This document shows, piece by piece, positions 1 to 11,548 of a stretch of DNA of 64,000 bases. Within the stretch, counting starts at the first letter, position 1, and each line of letters opens with the position of its first letter. A program made the position numbers and the translations under genes. The notes below the pieces were generated by a model that saw only the letters and a list, made by a program, of their open reading frames with translations, was not told the DNA's origin and did no database searches. This DNA comes from Xiphias gladius (Eukaryota; Chordata; Actinopteri; Istiophoriformes; Xiphiidae): positions 17,617,001-17,681,000 of the forward strand of contig NC_053415.1 in assembly GCF_016859285.1 (NCBI RefSeq), given 5' to 3'.

Positions 1-678
1 ATACAAAAAAATGTATTTTTACGTTATGTTTAACTGTTAAACCCCCTACCTGTTAATCATTTTATGTAAGATTAAGGTGCAATATTCATTTAGTAAGTAT
101 GTTTTTAAGGGTAATACTACTGACCCAAATAGACCAAACCCAAACCCTAAACGTCCCTCATCTGCCCTTATGTTAATGATTAGCTGGCCAACAGATTAAA
201 GGTTTATTAAAGAGGCCTGTCCCCTCAAAATCAAATGAGCAACGAAATCAAGTAGCTTCAGGGACCCTGGTATTACTGTAAAAGGTGTCTGACAAGAGAT
301 TTATTCTAAAATTGTTTTTACTGGTTGTTTTTCCATTAGTTCGCTGGATTATCAGGTTATTTCTTATCCTGTTTTGACCTGAAAAGTTTTAATTGTCCAA
401 GACTTTACAGGACATGGTATTGTTATTCGTTTCAGCACTAGATTTTTTTTTTTTTTTTTTTTAAATTAATGTGAAAGTGAATAACACATTGCCAGCAGAG
501 GCAGGTTCCCATGAAATAGGCAGCCTGTACAGGCTGAGCAGTCACATGCCAGTGATTGCCCCAGGTGGAGGGATTAGGCGTTATCAGGTAAACACAGTTG
601 TTAACCAGAGGAATGAAAACTTGATAAGAGTCTAAACAGTGGGAAAAGTCTGAAGGAAACACACGAAGGAGGCATTAC
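1..678 (-). other. rab20: rab20 intron 1 (partial)
   Basis: This is the sequence 3' of the rab20 exon 1 donor on the minus strand. It contains an AT-rich stretch and a T-run near 443-462. I see no reading frame for the remaining GTPase motifs (NKxD, SAK), so the second coding exon must lie beyond the left edge. Nothing else recognisable. Confidence 0.6.
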
Positions 679-868
679 CAGCAGTGTCCCATATTGAGAT
701 ATTGTAAGGTCCCCACTGCTTGAGGAAAAACGCCCCTCCGACGGTGCTGATGGTGTCTTTGAACTTCCTCTCCGTGTACCTGTGGAGCAGCGACGTCTTC
801 CCCACGTTCATGTCTCCCAGGAGGACCACCTTGACGTCGGGCTTCTTCATCTTCGATACCTCGGGCAT
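679..868 (-). CDS. rab20: Ras-related protein Rab-20, first coding exon (partial gene)
   Basis: This is the first coding exon of a Rab-family small GTPase of endosome/phagosome traffic. It encodes 63 residues plus one base. The P-loop GDMNVGKTS is at residues 18-26. The Rab20-typical STVGGAFFLKQW follows at 41-52, then the G3 motif WDTA(G), interrupted by a phase-1 donor (GTAATG at 678-673). The match to mammalian Rab20 is close over the whole exon, and mammalian RAB20 is also split after DTAG. Two in-frame ATGs exist, at 868 and 850. The downstream one corresponds to the usual mammalian start (MRKPD...), so the first six residues may be 5'UTR or a fish extension. The C-terminal half, including the prenylation cysteines, is outside the window. 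The gene points away from naxd, whose first exon is 2.6 kb off. Confidence 0.9.
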
Positions 869-1299
869 GGTATTGCTGGTTCGGGTCCTGCTACAGGGGA
901 GCTTTTTTCCCCCCTCCCTGTCTCCCTCTCTCTCTCTATTCACCGTAGAAAAGAAGCGCGGCCTAGCTCGTAAGAAGAATTTCAGGCTGCTCGCGAATTC
1001 CGCTGACAAACGCCATTTTATGATCCAAAGGTAATTTATGACACCGTGTCTATCCAGCGTTTGCTCCTTCTCAAATCCGCTGCCTCAATCTGAACTTAAA
1101 AAAGTAGCTGAGGTAAAACAGGAAGTAGGTGAGGAGCTGGAGAGACCGGAGCCAGGATTCCCTGAGCAATGCTTGTCAGGGTCGTGTAATGGCAGCCTGT
1201 GTACCGCCCCACAGTCTCTACCATCCCTTTTGTTTTTATTATTAAGCTCTTTTTGAATTTTTATCTCTATTTTATTTTTTTATACTTTGTCTCTATTCG

Positions 1300-1370
1300 C
1301 GTTGTCTTTTATTGCGAAGCACTTTGTGATATCTGATCTAGAAAGGTGCTATGTAAATAATCAGTTACCT
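1300..1370 (+). repeat. L2-like LINE/SINE 3' tail remnant
   Basis: The segment reads GCGAAGCACTTTGTGATATC, then a short spacer, then AAAGGTGCTATGTAAATAA. This is the 'gcactttgtga ... aaaggcgctatataaataa' signature shared by the 3' ends of fish L2-type LINEs and the SINEs that borrow their tail. No body upstream is clear, so it is a short 5'-truncated relic. The family assignment is from memory of the motif. Confidence 0.55.
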
Positions 1371-2958
1371 ACCAGACAAAATTCAGGGAAACTTCTTAGC
1401 TAATTCGTAAACCCGATTTGTCATACCGGATCGCCCCGTGGGCGGGTGGTTTCTCACACTCGAGCTTGACCGTGACACGCATAGATTCCTCCATCGAGAA
1501 AAACAACTCGATGGAGAGAAGTTGGGTCCCTTGAGAAAGTAGGTTCCTCAGACAGTGGAAGTAACTCTGCGAGGCATCCTAAAGAGGCTTTTCCACTTCA
1601 GTGGTCATTGTCAAAATAAAGCACAACATTTTAGCGACAATGTATTGGTCTTATTGGATGATTACTATACCGCGATTTATTCTTTAACACTACCATTTGT
1701 ATGCGAGTTTTTTTTTTTTCATTTTAAATTGACCTTTAAGATTTTAACCCAATTTCAGTTTCGTCAACTCATGTGCTGCGTTCAACTCCTGTAGTAAACG
1801 GAGAAACATTTGTGACAAGTCGTCAAAACACTTGCTGGCACATTATAAACAATGGTTCATTCCTCTCTGCTAAGCATAGGACAATAAATTTGAAAAGTAT
1901 ACATCTCGTTCTCAAATGTTGTTTCTTTTGTAGCAAGTGTAGCTTTTACTTGTCACACTTGCAAATAACTAATGAAAAAAAGAAAAAAATCTGGTATAAT
2001 GTTAATGTTTGTTATTATTTCTTAGCAAGCATAATGTAATGGGAAACAAGTCGTGTTTATGATTCAAGGTTGGAACATATCTGCATCTACAAATATACAG
2101 GCCAAATTTACAGATCTGACATTATACATGTACACCCAGTATGTACATATGTTCACATAGGTGTTTGCCAGCATACCTGAACATATTAAAGGTAATGTAT
2201 GCTTTCTAGGAAAAGTGTCACAAAGTCATTACAAAGCTGAGAAGAGCAGAATATTCTCTGTCCTGCCAGAACCTTGATTAACCTGATTAATTGATGAGCG
2301 TTATGCTCACTCTTGCAAACATAATACATACCGTACCACAGGTGCAAATGAATCCCCCTCCTTAGCGAATGAATTTGCAGGAGATACAGAGGAAACAGAA
2401 ACATTTTCAAACCCAGAAATGAATTAAACTGATGCAACAAAATGCAACGACAAAAAATTTAAAAGGAATGTGGATCGAAAAGATCACGATTTGTGTGTAA
2501 ATTGGCGAGGGAGTATGATAATTATGTTGTCCTGGAGTCCTGGTTAATTCAAAGATTTTACCTAACACCAAGAAAAAGATGGCAACTAAAAATTACCCAA
2601 AATCCCTGATGTACTCAAAAATCTTACATGCATACCATGTGGAAGTTGCTGCTATCCTATCACTAAATGAAGGGTCAACCTTAAACATTTACATAAGAAT
2701 AGTTTTGTTGAGTTGTTGCGGGATTAATAGGTGGAAAAATAATTAATGAATGAATGAATTAATTAATAATTTTGTTATGAGATGGAAGCCCTGTGGATTG
2801 TATGTTACGTGTATGAGTGTAATTCAGTCTCATTTGTGTTATATTCCTGTATCCTCACCAAATTACATGGGAAAATGATTTTTTTTTTAAGTTAATCACA
2901 AAAATAAGAAAAAAATCAAATGAATTGTCTGTGTGCTTATATCATCATTATCAACATG

Positions 2959-2997
<39 letters not shown>
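2959..2997. repeat. (ATT)n microsatellite
   Basis: About 12 uninterrupted TAT/ATT units, ending in TATAATT. Confidence 0.95.
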
Positions 2998-3474
2998 ATT
3001 ACTACCAGATTAGGTCTGTTAACTTTTATTAGCAAATACATTAACGTCTACCTTTTTATTTCACAACATGGACAGAAACACTTTTTTTTTTTTTTAATGC
3101 TGATTAAATAAATGACAGTGGGACATCCTTGGCTGGAACATTATTGCCCTCATGCTGCAAACTGCATCTACAGAGACCATTAAAACGAGTGCACCTTTAA
3201 AGTACATCCAGTTTGGCTGCTCAGCTGCGGCGGCTGCTCGTTGTTTGTTGACAGATTTCAGCCCACTGGGGTTGAGGAGTGTCCGAGGAGGCTTTAAAGG
3301 CATCATAAGCTTTTTCTTCCTGTCCTGCTGCTCCGGGTTAGGGCCCCTCATGACCAGGATCGTTTGTGCACAGTTGTCAGCGCTGAAACGCAGTTTCAGC
3401 TTAGGTAAGGAGAAGCGGGGACCGCCCGCTCGTGGAAAAGCTTCGTGTGTCGGTGGCTGCAGTTAGAGAAAAGA

Positions 3475-6400
3475 ATGAATGACAATATGCCGCAACAGAT
3501 TCAGATGCTCGCCTTTTGCTTTATCACACTCGCACTGTCGGTTATCGCCACTTTGGTCTGTTTGAATGAGAAAGGTAAAGTGAAGAAAGTATTGTGTTAT
3601 TTGATGTCATTGCAGCGCCCTGGTCGTTACAGCATTAGCTTAGCTACACGCCTCTAAAGCCTGTCGGTGCCTCTCCATGTTGGTCGAGGAGTTGACAGGT
3701 TAAAAGCCTCGGTTGGGTTTGTGTCCCAGGCCTCTAGGACCCCGCAGAAACCTAGCATGGGCGGAGGAAGCAGGCGGAGAAAGGTTACCCCTCACAGGAC
3801 TGATCAGAGGTCAGTTTTGAGATGTACCCAATGAAGGTTAAGGGTGTGAAAGGAGCTTGGGAGGCCGATCCCCAGTCGGTTTACCACAAAGTACCATGCG
3901 ACGCATTTTGCTAACGACGTAAACGGACAAACATAGACGGATAGGCTTCAGCTAGCATACAAGGAGTTGAACTGTACACGCTACTGGAATGGTTCCCAGG
4001 TTGAAAACTATAATTATTAACCCGGTAGGTCCTTGTAAACAACCCAAACGGCCAGTTGTCGTTGTTGTTGTTGTTTTGGGATAGCGGCGCCCCGCGGCTT
4101 TGATGCAGCCAAGAGCGAAGATCCAGACGTCCATCATAATCCGCAGTGTCAACATCTCCCTTCAACTGCGTGTGGTGGAGGTTACTCTAAGCAAGCCTGT
4201 TTGGATCCGCTATGCAAGCGAACACAACGCGGGGCTTCTTGTGGTCGGACGTCGAAACGAGGACCTTGTTGAACATCTGGGGGGAGCAGGACATCCAGGC
4301 GGCGCTGGATGGAAACTTCCGAAACAGCTTCGTGTACCGCGACGTTTCCCGGAGGCTGGGAGCGATGGGCTTTGAAAGGACACCGGAACAATGCAGAGTG
4401 CGGATCAAGAGCCTCAAGAGACAGTACTTGTTGGCGAAGGAGGGTAACCTACGGAACAACGGGCAGTATCACAAGATTTGCAAGTTTTATGACACCATGG
4501 AGAGGATTTTGAGCAACCGGCCCGCTCTTGACCCGCAGGAGTTCATAGACAGCGGGGCGGGGGGGGAGGAGGCCGTGGATGGTCTGGAGGAGGATGGAGA
4601 AGATGCTCAAGATGCATACTCCGAGAGCACAGGGGAGTGTCCTTATCCTGCAGAGACTGAAGTGAAGCTGGAATACCCAACTGTTCCCATCCCTATTCCA
4701 GTTAAAGTGACAGTGGGCAATAACAGTAAGTGCCCCATCCTTGTCCACATTCCTTTGTTCTCCTGTGTCAGGTGGATGCACTGTGTGTTTTTGTTTTTGT
4801 TTTTGTTTTTGTTTTTTTGGAATCATTTGTAATACAATGATTATTTGATTGCATGTGCTCAAAGATGCATAACATAATGGTTCATCCCTCTCCACTTTAG
4901 GCACCTCAGTAAGACCACAGAACAGCAGCCAGTCAGCCAGTAATCTGTCAGCCAGAACACCTAAGAGACCGAGGAAGAGACGTGCTAACTTCCCCATGGA
5001 GAAACTAATGGAGCAGTTCCTCGAGCAGAGCGCCCAGGCCGAGGACAACTTCTACCGGATGGAGGAGCAGCGCTTGCAGGCAGAAGACCGCCGCAGAGAA
5101 GCCGAGCACACCAGGGAGCTGCACATGCTTCAGATGCTCGGCCAGATGTTCTCCAGTCTCTCCTCCGCCAGACCCGGCTCTGCTGCCACACCCTCCAAGA
5201 CAGCTCCCCCCACCCGCGCACCTGTGTTCTCCAGTGCCTCCCAATCATGTACACGTGGCCAGTCCAGTCATCTCAGACGCCCTTCACCCCAGACAGACTG
5301 TTTCATCCATCAGAGTCAACTGTTGAACCCAGATCCCCAGGCATTAGGTATTGGTTTTGGGGTCATGTGTGCAGCCTGGAGGTGGAATGTGTGAAAAGGA
5401 GATGGAAATTACAAGCAGTGAGGGAGCACTCACTCCAGCGGTCACTTGTTAATTTGTCTTTATTTACATACATTATTATCTCTGTTTTAGCAGTGTATTT
5501 GTTGTTTTTGTTGTCATCTTGTGACAGTGGAAGGTAAAAATGTAGTTTAGCCGCTGACTCAGGCCTAACAAGTATTCCACACTATAAAACTCTTACTTTG
5601 TCTATTTCCTCAGTGTTTGAACGCTACTACAGCTTGGGGTCTACATCATACAGAGGCATGGATGATGATATCCTCTCACTAGTAAAGAGCATAGTCCCTC
5701 CACTGACATCCAAAAAGCACAAGGGACAAGATGGACGTATTGGGATCATTGGAGGATGCCAAGAGTATGTGACACAAAGACCATCTCCCCCTCAATATAA
5801 ACAGCATTCACCAAACAAGAGTTTAACTTGTTATTCTATACAACATTTGCCCTAATTCTTTTTGTCCTCACCCCCCAAAGCTATACCGGAGCTCCATACT
5901 TTGCTGCCATCTCTGCACTGAAAGTGGTAATAATAATTCTGACAGATTTAGCGTAAATTTTCCAGTCCAAAAGTATCGCTTTTAGTTGAATTCAAGTTCT
6001 GGTGCAGTTACAGTGGCGTTTTTTTTCTTCACTCCAGGGGGCTGACTTGTCTCACGTGTTCTGCACCAAAGATGCTGCAACTGTAATCAAATCATACAGC
6101 CCTGAGCTCATAGTTCATCCTGTTCTGTAAGTGCAGGACATTCATTTCCGATTTTGTATGAAAGGTTACAACTTTTTATGATCCTCATGGTGGTTTCTCA
6201 CCATAATTTCATAATAAGAGGAAAAATTTGGTTATGGCTTGCCAGAGTGCCTACTGTATAAGCTCTTCGTTGGCTTTTTCTGTCCTACTCTCTCACTTTT
6301 TGAATTTGGGTTCTGGTGTCAAATGAACTAAGAGCCTGTGTTAAAATCAGTGTGATTGTGGAGTCTGCAATCAGTGCAATTTACATGCATTCTAATCACA

Positions 6401-6637
6401 AAGTGACAGAACAGGTAGAATTCATTATGATGGTTGTTAGACGTCATCAAAATCCATCGTGTGTGTTCATGGTTGCCAGGGTAACATTGATTCATAGGAG
6501 TTTTTATCTTTGAAAACCATGATTTTGTATATGCAAAGGCATAAAAAAGGTGACTCACTTTTGGGAATAAGAGCATAACTAGGGTAGTACTTAATCATTT
6601 GTGCATTCAAACACATACTAATATGTGTGTGTCTTTA

Positions 6638-6678
<41 letters not shown>

Positions 6679-8921
6679 CAAGGGACAGTCCTAATGCAGT
6701 GGAAGAAATAGAAAAATGGCTCCCAAGACTGCACAGCCTCGTGGTGGGACCAGGTCTAGGGAGAGAAGACTTATTACTGAAAACAGCCAAGGCACGTGGC
6801 ATATATTCACTCTCCTTTGCAATCAAAACAGTCTCTTAGGTCACAGCTACTTGAAATTAATCACAATACATATTTTTAGCAGTTGTTAGATAGAATACAG
6901 TGATTAATTTAAGCTGCACACCACAGCGCGGCGTTTGTGTTTCCTTGTGACTGATAACTATAAAAATTTTGGTTTAATTTCCCAGAAAACAGGGCTTCAT
7001 GTTTACCAACCCTGTAGACTTGTGAGAATGTCAAAGAGATGAGAGAAACATCTCATACTGATGAGTCCATCTTTGTCTGAACGATGCACATGAGCACTGT
7101 TTCTTAGGTGACACTTGGCGCTTTGATCCATCAGTCCATTGTGGGTAAAGAAATGAATATTCTTGACACTAGGAATATCCTTTGGGCAAACTGTGGCAAG
7201 TCCACTGTGGACTTACGGACTCATTGTTGCCAGAATTCGCCTGGAGTGTGGAAACAGATATATCTGGACATAAACATTTTGTTTAATGTAGCCTAAAGAG
7301 AACATTTCAGTGTGCTTGTAAAGTATTTTTGGATGATATCTAATTTGACATTATCTTTAGATAACACTTTTCACACTCTTTCTTTAAGGAGGTGATAGAG
7401 AAGTCAAAAGCAAGAGACATCCCCATAGTCATTGATGCAGTAAGTCTTGATAAAATCACATTCCAGCTGTTGAACAGATGGGATTTTATTTGCAAAGCTA
7501 TTCGCAGTCACTAAGTGTGCGCATGTGTTTCGTTTGTTTGTTTTCAACAGGATGGATTATGGCTAGTTACACAGCAACCATCTGTTATTCAAGGGTACCA
7601 GAAGGGTATCCTCACACCTAACTTCATGGAGTTCACCCGACTATATGAGGCACTGGTGGGTATCTCGGTGGAGTCCAGTCAGTAACCAATTGATGGTATT
7701 TAACATATCATTCTGCGCAGTAATGTTTGTGTGTGGTTTTCTCTGTTGCCGTCTCAGCACCATGAACCCATGGACAGCAGTGATCATCAACGCAGTGTCA
7801 TGCAGCTCAGTGTAGCCATGGGCAACCTCACTCTGGTGCTGAAAGGTGAACAGGATCTCATTACAGACGGCAGTAAGGGTTAGTATCAAGCCCATATAGA
7901 GTATAAGCACAGACTTACTTTTAACTTTCCCAGCCAATCATTCACCTTTTCCATTTGTGTATATCACGACTTTGAAATATATACTGAGACACTCTTGTTT
8001 TTGTCATCTCAAGCTGAGACTTCTTGTTTTCAGTGATCTCATGCAGCATTGACGGCAGTGGGAGAAGATGTGGTGGACAGGGTGACCTCCTATCTGGATC
8101 CCTGGGAGTGCTGGCACACTGGGCTCATGCTGCGTCGCCAGCTGGAGTGGTCAGAAGGTGAGGACACGTTTCTCTGTTTTGGGCACCGTGTTTCAATGGT
8201 AGTATATAACGCCTTTAAGGGAGCGTACCAGTGCTTGTACATGTTTAAGCACATTACCTACAAAGTGCATAAACTTTACATTATGTGAACTATTTCCAAA
8301 ACATTCTGTAAGTGTTACAATTTATTTTATACATACCTTTACAGCACCCATTGGTTTCTATTCACCTCACCATGTTATGAAAATCAAATTGCAGCATCTT
8401 GAAACTTGCTTGAGTTAGGTAATCCATCCTGCCAAATATTTAGTGACTTATGTGTTCATATAGTTTGGAGCTCAAAAAAATAGGTGAAATAACTGATTAG
8501 TTAAGTTAGGAAACTGTTGTGTTTTTTTTTTTTTGCAATTTTCTGACATTTTATAGATAAAATGATTAATTTAGAAAATGATGGACAAAGCAGCCCTGGT
8601 GTGTCTCTGTTGGTAATGCTGTTGGGTATCAATCAGGCGTTAATGGCTAAAACATTTAAAAAACACCAGAATGTTCCTTTTTAAAGTGTCATATTGCAGA
8701 AATAAATACATTTTTCAAGGATGTGTGGTTTTATGTTTCCTAATCCATTTTTTTTTTTTTCCTCCTACAGTGTGAATCCATCACTGGTTGCAGCATTCGG
8801 GGCCTGTTCACTCACCAGACAGTGCAACAGTCAAGCATTCCAGCGACACGGGAGGTCCACCACCACCTCGGACATGATCGAGGAGATTGGCTCAGCCTTT
8901 AAAAAGCTATATGAAAGCTGA
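3475..8921 (+). CDS. naxd: ATP-dependent (S)-NAD(P)H-hydrate dehydratase (NAXD/CARKD)
   Basis: This enzyme repairs damaged NADHX/NADPHX by ATP-driven dehydration. Ten coding exons join in frame: 3475-3574, 5614-5764, 5881-5926, 6038-6126, 6683-6791, 7389-7439, 7551-7655, 7758-7878, 8034-8157, 8771-8921. They give 1047 nt, or 348 aa (human about 347). Residues 11-30 are strongly hydrophobic and followed by the mature domain, so exon 1 encodes a signal anchor or targeting segment. Family motifs seen: [13 protein letters not shown] (to residue 83), VVGPGLGR (149-156), IDADGLWL (180-187), LTPNFMEF (203-210), and the catalytic GGQGDLLSG (271-279, Asp275 the expected base). The protein ends [10 protein letters not shown]. 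The start at 3475 was chosen because it opens the hydrophobic leader and the exon 1 donor (AAAG|GTAAAG) joins exon 2 in phase. Exon 5 has unusual splice sites (see findings). A separate trihelix gene lies inside the 2-kb first intron. Confidence 0.95.
3575..4211 (+). other. naxd intron 1, upstream of the nested gene
   Basis: This is 637 bases between naxd exon 1 and the trihelix start. It should hold the nested gene's promoter and 5'UTR if that gene is transcribed independently. A short (GTT)n run at about 4057-4076 and a GC-rich patch at 4082-4100 are visible. No further exon seen. Confidence 0.45.
4212..5394 (+). CDS. Myb/SANT-like (trihelix) DNA-binding protein nested in naxd intron 1
   Basis: Exons 4212-4725 and 4901-5394 join in phase 1 (AACA|GTAAGT ... 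TTTAG|GC) to give 335 aa. Residues about 7-99 form a trihelix/Myb_DNA-bind_4-type domain: it opens with [13 protein letters not shown], carries RRLGAMGF and then [13 protein letters not shown], and has a third helix around [13 protein letters not shown]. This fold is found in ZSCAN20/29-type proteins and many fish MSANTD-like genes. An acidic linker (about 116-140) follows, then a basic cluster KRPRKRR (193-199, likely nuclear signal) and a charged coiled coil (204-258). It is probably a nuclear, sequence-specific DNA-binding protein; targets are unknown. No AATAAA was seen between its stop and naxd's last intron. An internal phase-1 donor at 5347/5348 could splice it into naxd exon 2, so the last 16 residues are uncertain. 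I cannot name the gene. Confidence 0.8.
6635..6682 (+). repeat. (GT)n microsatellite abutting the naxd exon 5 acceptor
   Basis: A pure GT run covers 6641-6670, then GTATGTGTATCAAG leads straight into exon 5 at 6683. The usual polypyrimidine tract is replaced by the GT repeat. Confidence 0.95.
8450..8620 (+). repeat. Dispersed teleost repeat copy
   Basis: It contains the core CAATTTTCTGACATTTTATAG followed by AAAATGATTAATTTAG. The same core recurs at 16520-16570. It resembles a dispersed fish repeat ending in '...gttgcagccct'. The copy lies in the last naxd intron. Confidence 0.5.
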
Positions 8922-9114
8922 AAACGGACAACTGAAATCAGTATAGGTGTTGTTAAAAAGCTATACATGCATACACAAGATTGCATTCTTGAAAACTGTT
9001 ACTATAGCCTTTGGGTAGGCTGGAAGAAAATGTTTTCATCAAATTGAATTTGAATGAAGGTTAGAGAGGTGTGGGCTATCCCTTCAAAGACAGCGCTCAA
9101 AATCTGTGGCAAAA

Positions 9115-9120
9115 AATAAA
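9115..9120 (+). terminator. naxd: naxd polyadenylation signal
   Basis: AATAAA lies 194 bases after the naxd stop, the first good one downstream. A second cluster is at about 9303-9316. Confidence 0.6.
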
Positions 9121-11059
9121 CACTGACCTTGTTGACTTAAGTGCATTAAATGAACCTTCTAATTAAACCAACCAACACTGTCTTCCATCTCTCAAATGGT
9201 ATTTTGAATGTATTCACCAAACATGTCAAGGTAGCCCATCAACGAGACATGATCGGATACTTGGAGTCACAGAAAAAACAGAAACGTGTTTGAATTTTGA
9301 ATTAAATAATAAATAAGATGTTGTGTGATTCACTTTTTGAAAAAGGTTATTGAAAGCAATCTACACCATAGCATCTTAGCTTTGTTGCCACAGGGTGGCA
9401 ATATTGACTTGCAACATGGAAACATACCTTGGTCATATTTGTTACTAAAGAGTCAACGAGACCAGAGAAAAATCCCGTTAGTGCCAAAGCAATGGGAATT
9501 CTGTAAGTGGCAATATAAACTACAGTGTTCACAGAAATATACAAGAGTCTGAAATCGACGCTTAAAACTTAGGAGAGGTGTATAATATTTGATTAATTCA
9601 CTCAACCTGTGTCTGTGGTCGCTACAGCCGCATCTCAGTGCAGCAACTACATGAGTACAGCTTAACATATTTGTTCAGGCACTTTAGCCAACAGCTAACA
9701 GTAGCTGTCGTCGGGCTAACAAGTCCCACTCTCCACACACTACCTAGCGCTAGCAACAAGAGCAGCACCACGGAGTGTTGAACGTTAACGTCAGCTACAG
9801 AAAAACTACAATTCACACAAGTAAGTTCTTCTGCGAGCTACTTACCAACTAACTACACAACTGCAGCTTGTTCGTGTTTGTTTTTGCAGTGTGAAACGGC
9901 ATGGACCGTACAGTAGCGTTATAGGTTAAAGGCTAACGGGAGCTAATTTGGCTAACAGTTACTTTGATGCAAACATGATAGAAATAAGACTCCTTTAAGT
10001 GTCAAAATTATTGCTTATAATGTTTTTAACGATTCAACCTTAGGTTATTTGTTTTTGTAAGGTGAGCGTATTGATTTAAGTGTTCTGTGAATGTTTACGT
10101 TGTGGGCGAATGAAGCGTTCGTTAAACGTTTCTCTTAGCGCCGGTTAATCTTTGTCACATCAGGATGTCGTTTGATTCAACACTTTGCTAGCGTTGTCAG
10201 CCAGCGACACAAGTAGGTTAAATCGTATTTCGATGTGCGTATTGCTCAGAGTAACAGTTTTCCAATCCCAAACTTGCAAAGAGGAGAAAGTTGGTTAACG
10301 TTACTTGACGTTAACGTAAACTCGCCAGCAGGGTACGTTAGCCGCAGTTAGCGTTAGTAATTATGACTTCACACTGGAACTCAGCCTGTTCGTGAAGGAA
10401 ACGTTGAAGCTCAGCAGTGAAGCCGTTTGCGGGTGATTTTCACGTTAACATGTCGGTTCATGACATCCTCGGTAGCGTCGCATTTTCATCGGGAAATCTA
10501 GCTAGCTAACGTTACTGGTAAGCTCTGTTGTCTTCTCCGACCTTGCATAAGACTGGGGTGCACTCAGTAACAACTTTAACTACTTTGTTGTTCATCCGAA
10601 GCGACCTGCCACTTATTCATATTCTTCTTCAACCGGTGTATTAATCGTTAATACTAGTGATCTCTCTGTGGGCAGATTCCTATTACACGTAGCAATTTTC
10701 AGGATGGCTGACTGCAGATCAGCAGCCCCCTCCCCCTTTCAGATTTTGACCGCACAGGCTGTGTTTCCGGACTGATCTCAGATAACCCATACGGGGAAAA
10801 CTCGACGAAAACACTTCTTTTTGGGTCCTATCAAAAACACGAGGTGGCCTGCCCAATTATCTTTAAATGAGAGACGTCTGATGCAAGTGAATGGCGTTAT
10901 ACTAGCCAAGAAAATACTTTTTTTTTTTTTTTTTCCAAAATTGAGCATTAATTGCTGCAAGAGCAGAATGACTTTACAGCAACAATAAACATCTTGATAA
11001 CGACTTCTTCCTTAACAGGTATAGGTGTCGGAGCGTCCTGTTGTAAAGACGAATCCGCA
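9121..11059 (+). other. ing1: naxd-ing1 intergenic region with ing1 5'UTR
   Basis: Coding exon 1 of ing1 is preceded by a good acceptor (CTTCCTTAACAG, ending 11018), so an upstream non-coding exon is likely. A GTAAGT donor at 9821 following AATTCACACAA is a candidate end for that exon; the join is not proven. The stretch is rich in GCTAGC/GTTAACG-type words. Human cars2 would be expected in this interval. I see no reading frame for it on either strand. Confidence 0.45.
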
Positions 11060-11490
11060 ATGTTGAACCCGACCAATGGTGACCCAGGCCACGTTGTTGT
11101 GAATTATGTCGAGGAGTATTTGGACCTTGTGGAATCACTACCTTTTGACCTACAGAGGAGTGTCTCTCTCATGAAGGAAATTGATGCCAAGTATCAAGGT
11201 AAAGAAACTGGACAGTGCGGACACAGATGTGCAAGACACAAGTCTCTTTCATATCTTTCCACACTAATTAACACTAAACACTAAAGAGATTGAGAGAAAA
11301 ATACTGTAACATACAGTACGCAAATGCTTTATTTTACAGATAGCTTACATGACAATGTCCTAAAAAGAAATTTCTTAAAGTTTCCTTTAAAGTACTATGT
11401 AATTGGGTACTTGTCATAGGTAAAATGCAGGCAGTGTTGATTTGGTACACTTGAGGCACATTGTAAAGAATTTCTGTGTAGCTTAGAGAG

Positions 11491-11548
<58 letters not shown>

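Larger units (their letters stand above)
869..3474. other. rab20-naxd head-to-head intergenic region
   Basis: This stretch should hold the rab20 promoter near 870-1020 and the naxd promoter near 3200-3470. It is mostly AT-rich, with one LINE/SINE-like tail (about 1300-1370) and an (ATT)n microsatellite (2959-2997). No coding exon could be supported: the open frames at 3094-3466 have no recognisable protein and no splice logic. Confidence 0.5.

Noticed and set aside
1..678. rab20 second exon inside the window
   Set aside because: The minus-strand frame at 662-438 has no Rab motifs, so exon 2 must be off the left edge.
9121..11018. cars2 between naxd and ing1, as in human
   Set aside because: No class I tRNA synthetase motif or suitable exon was seen on either strand.
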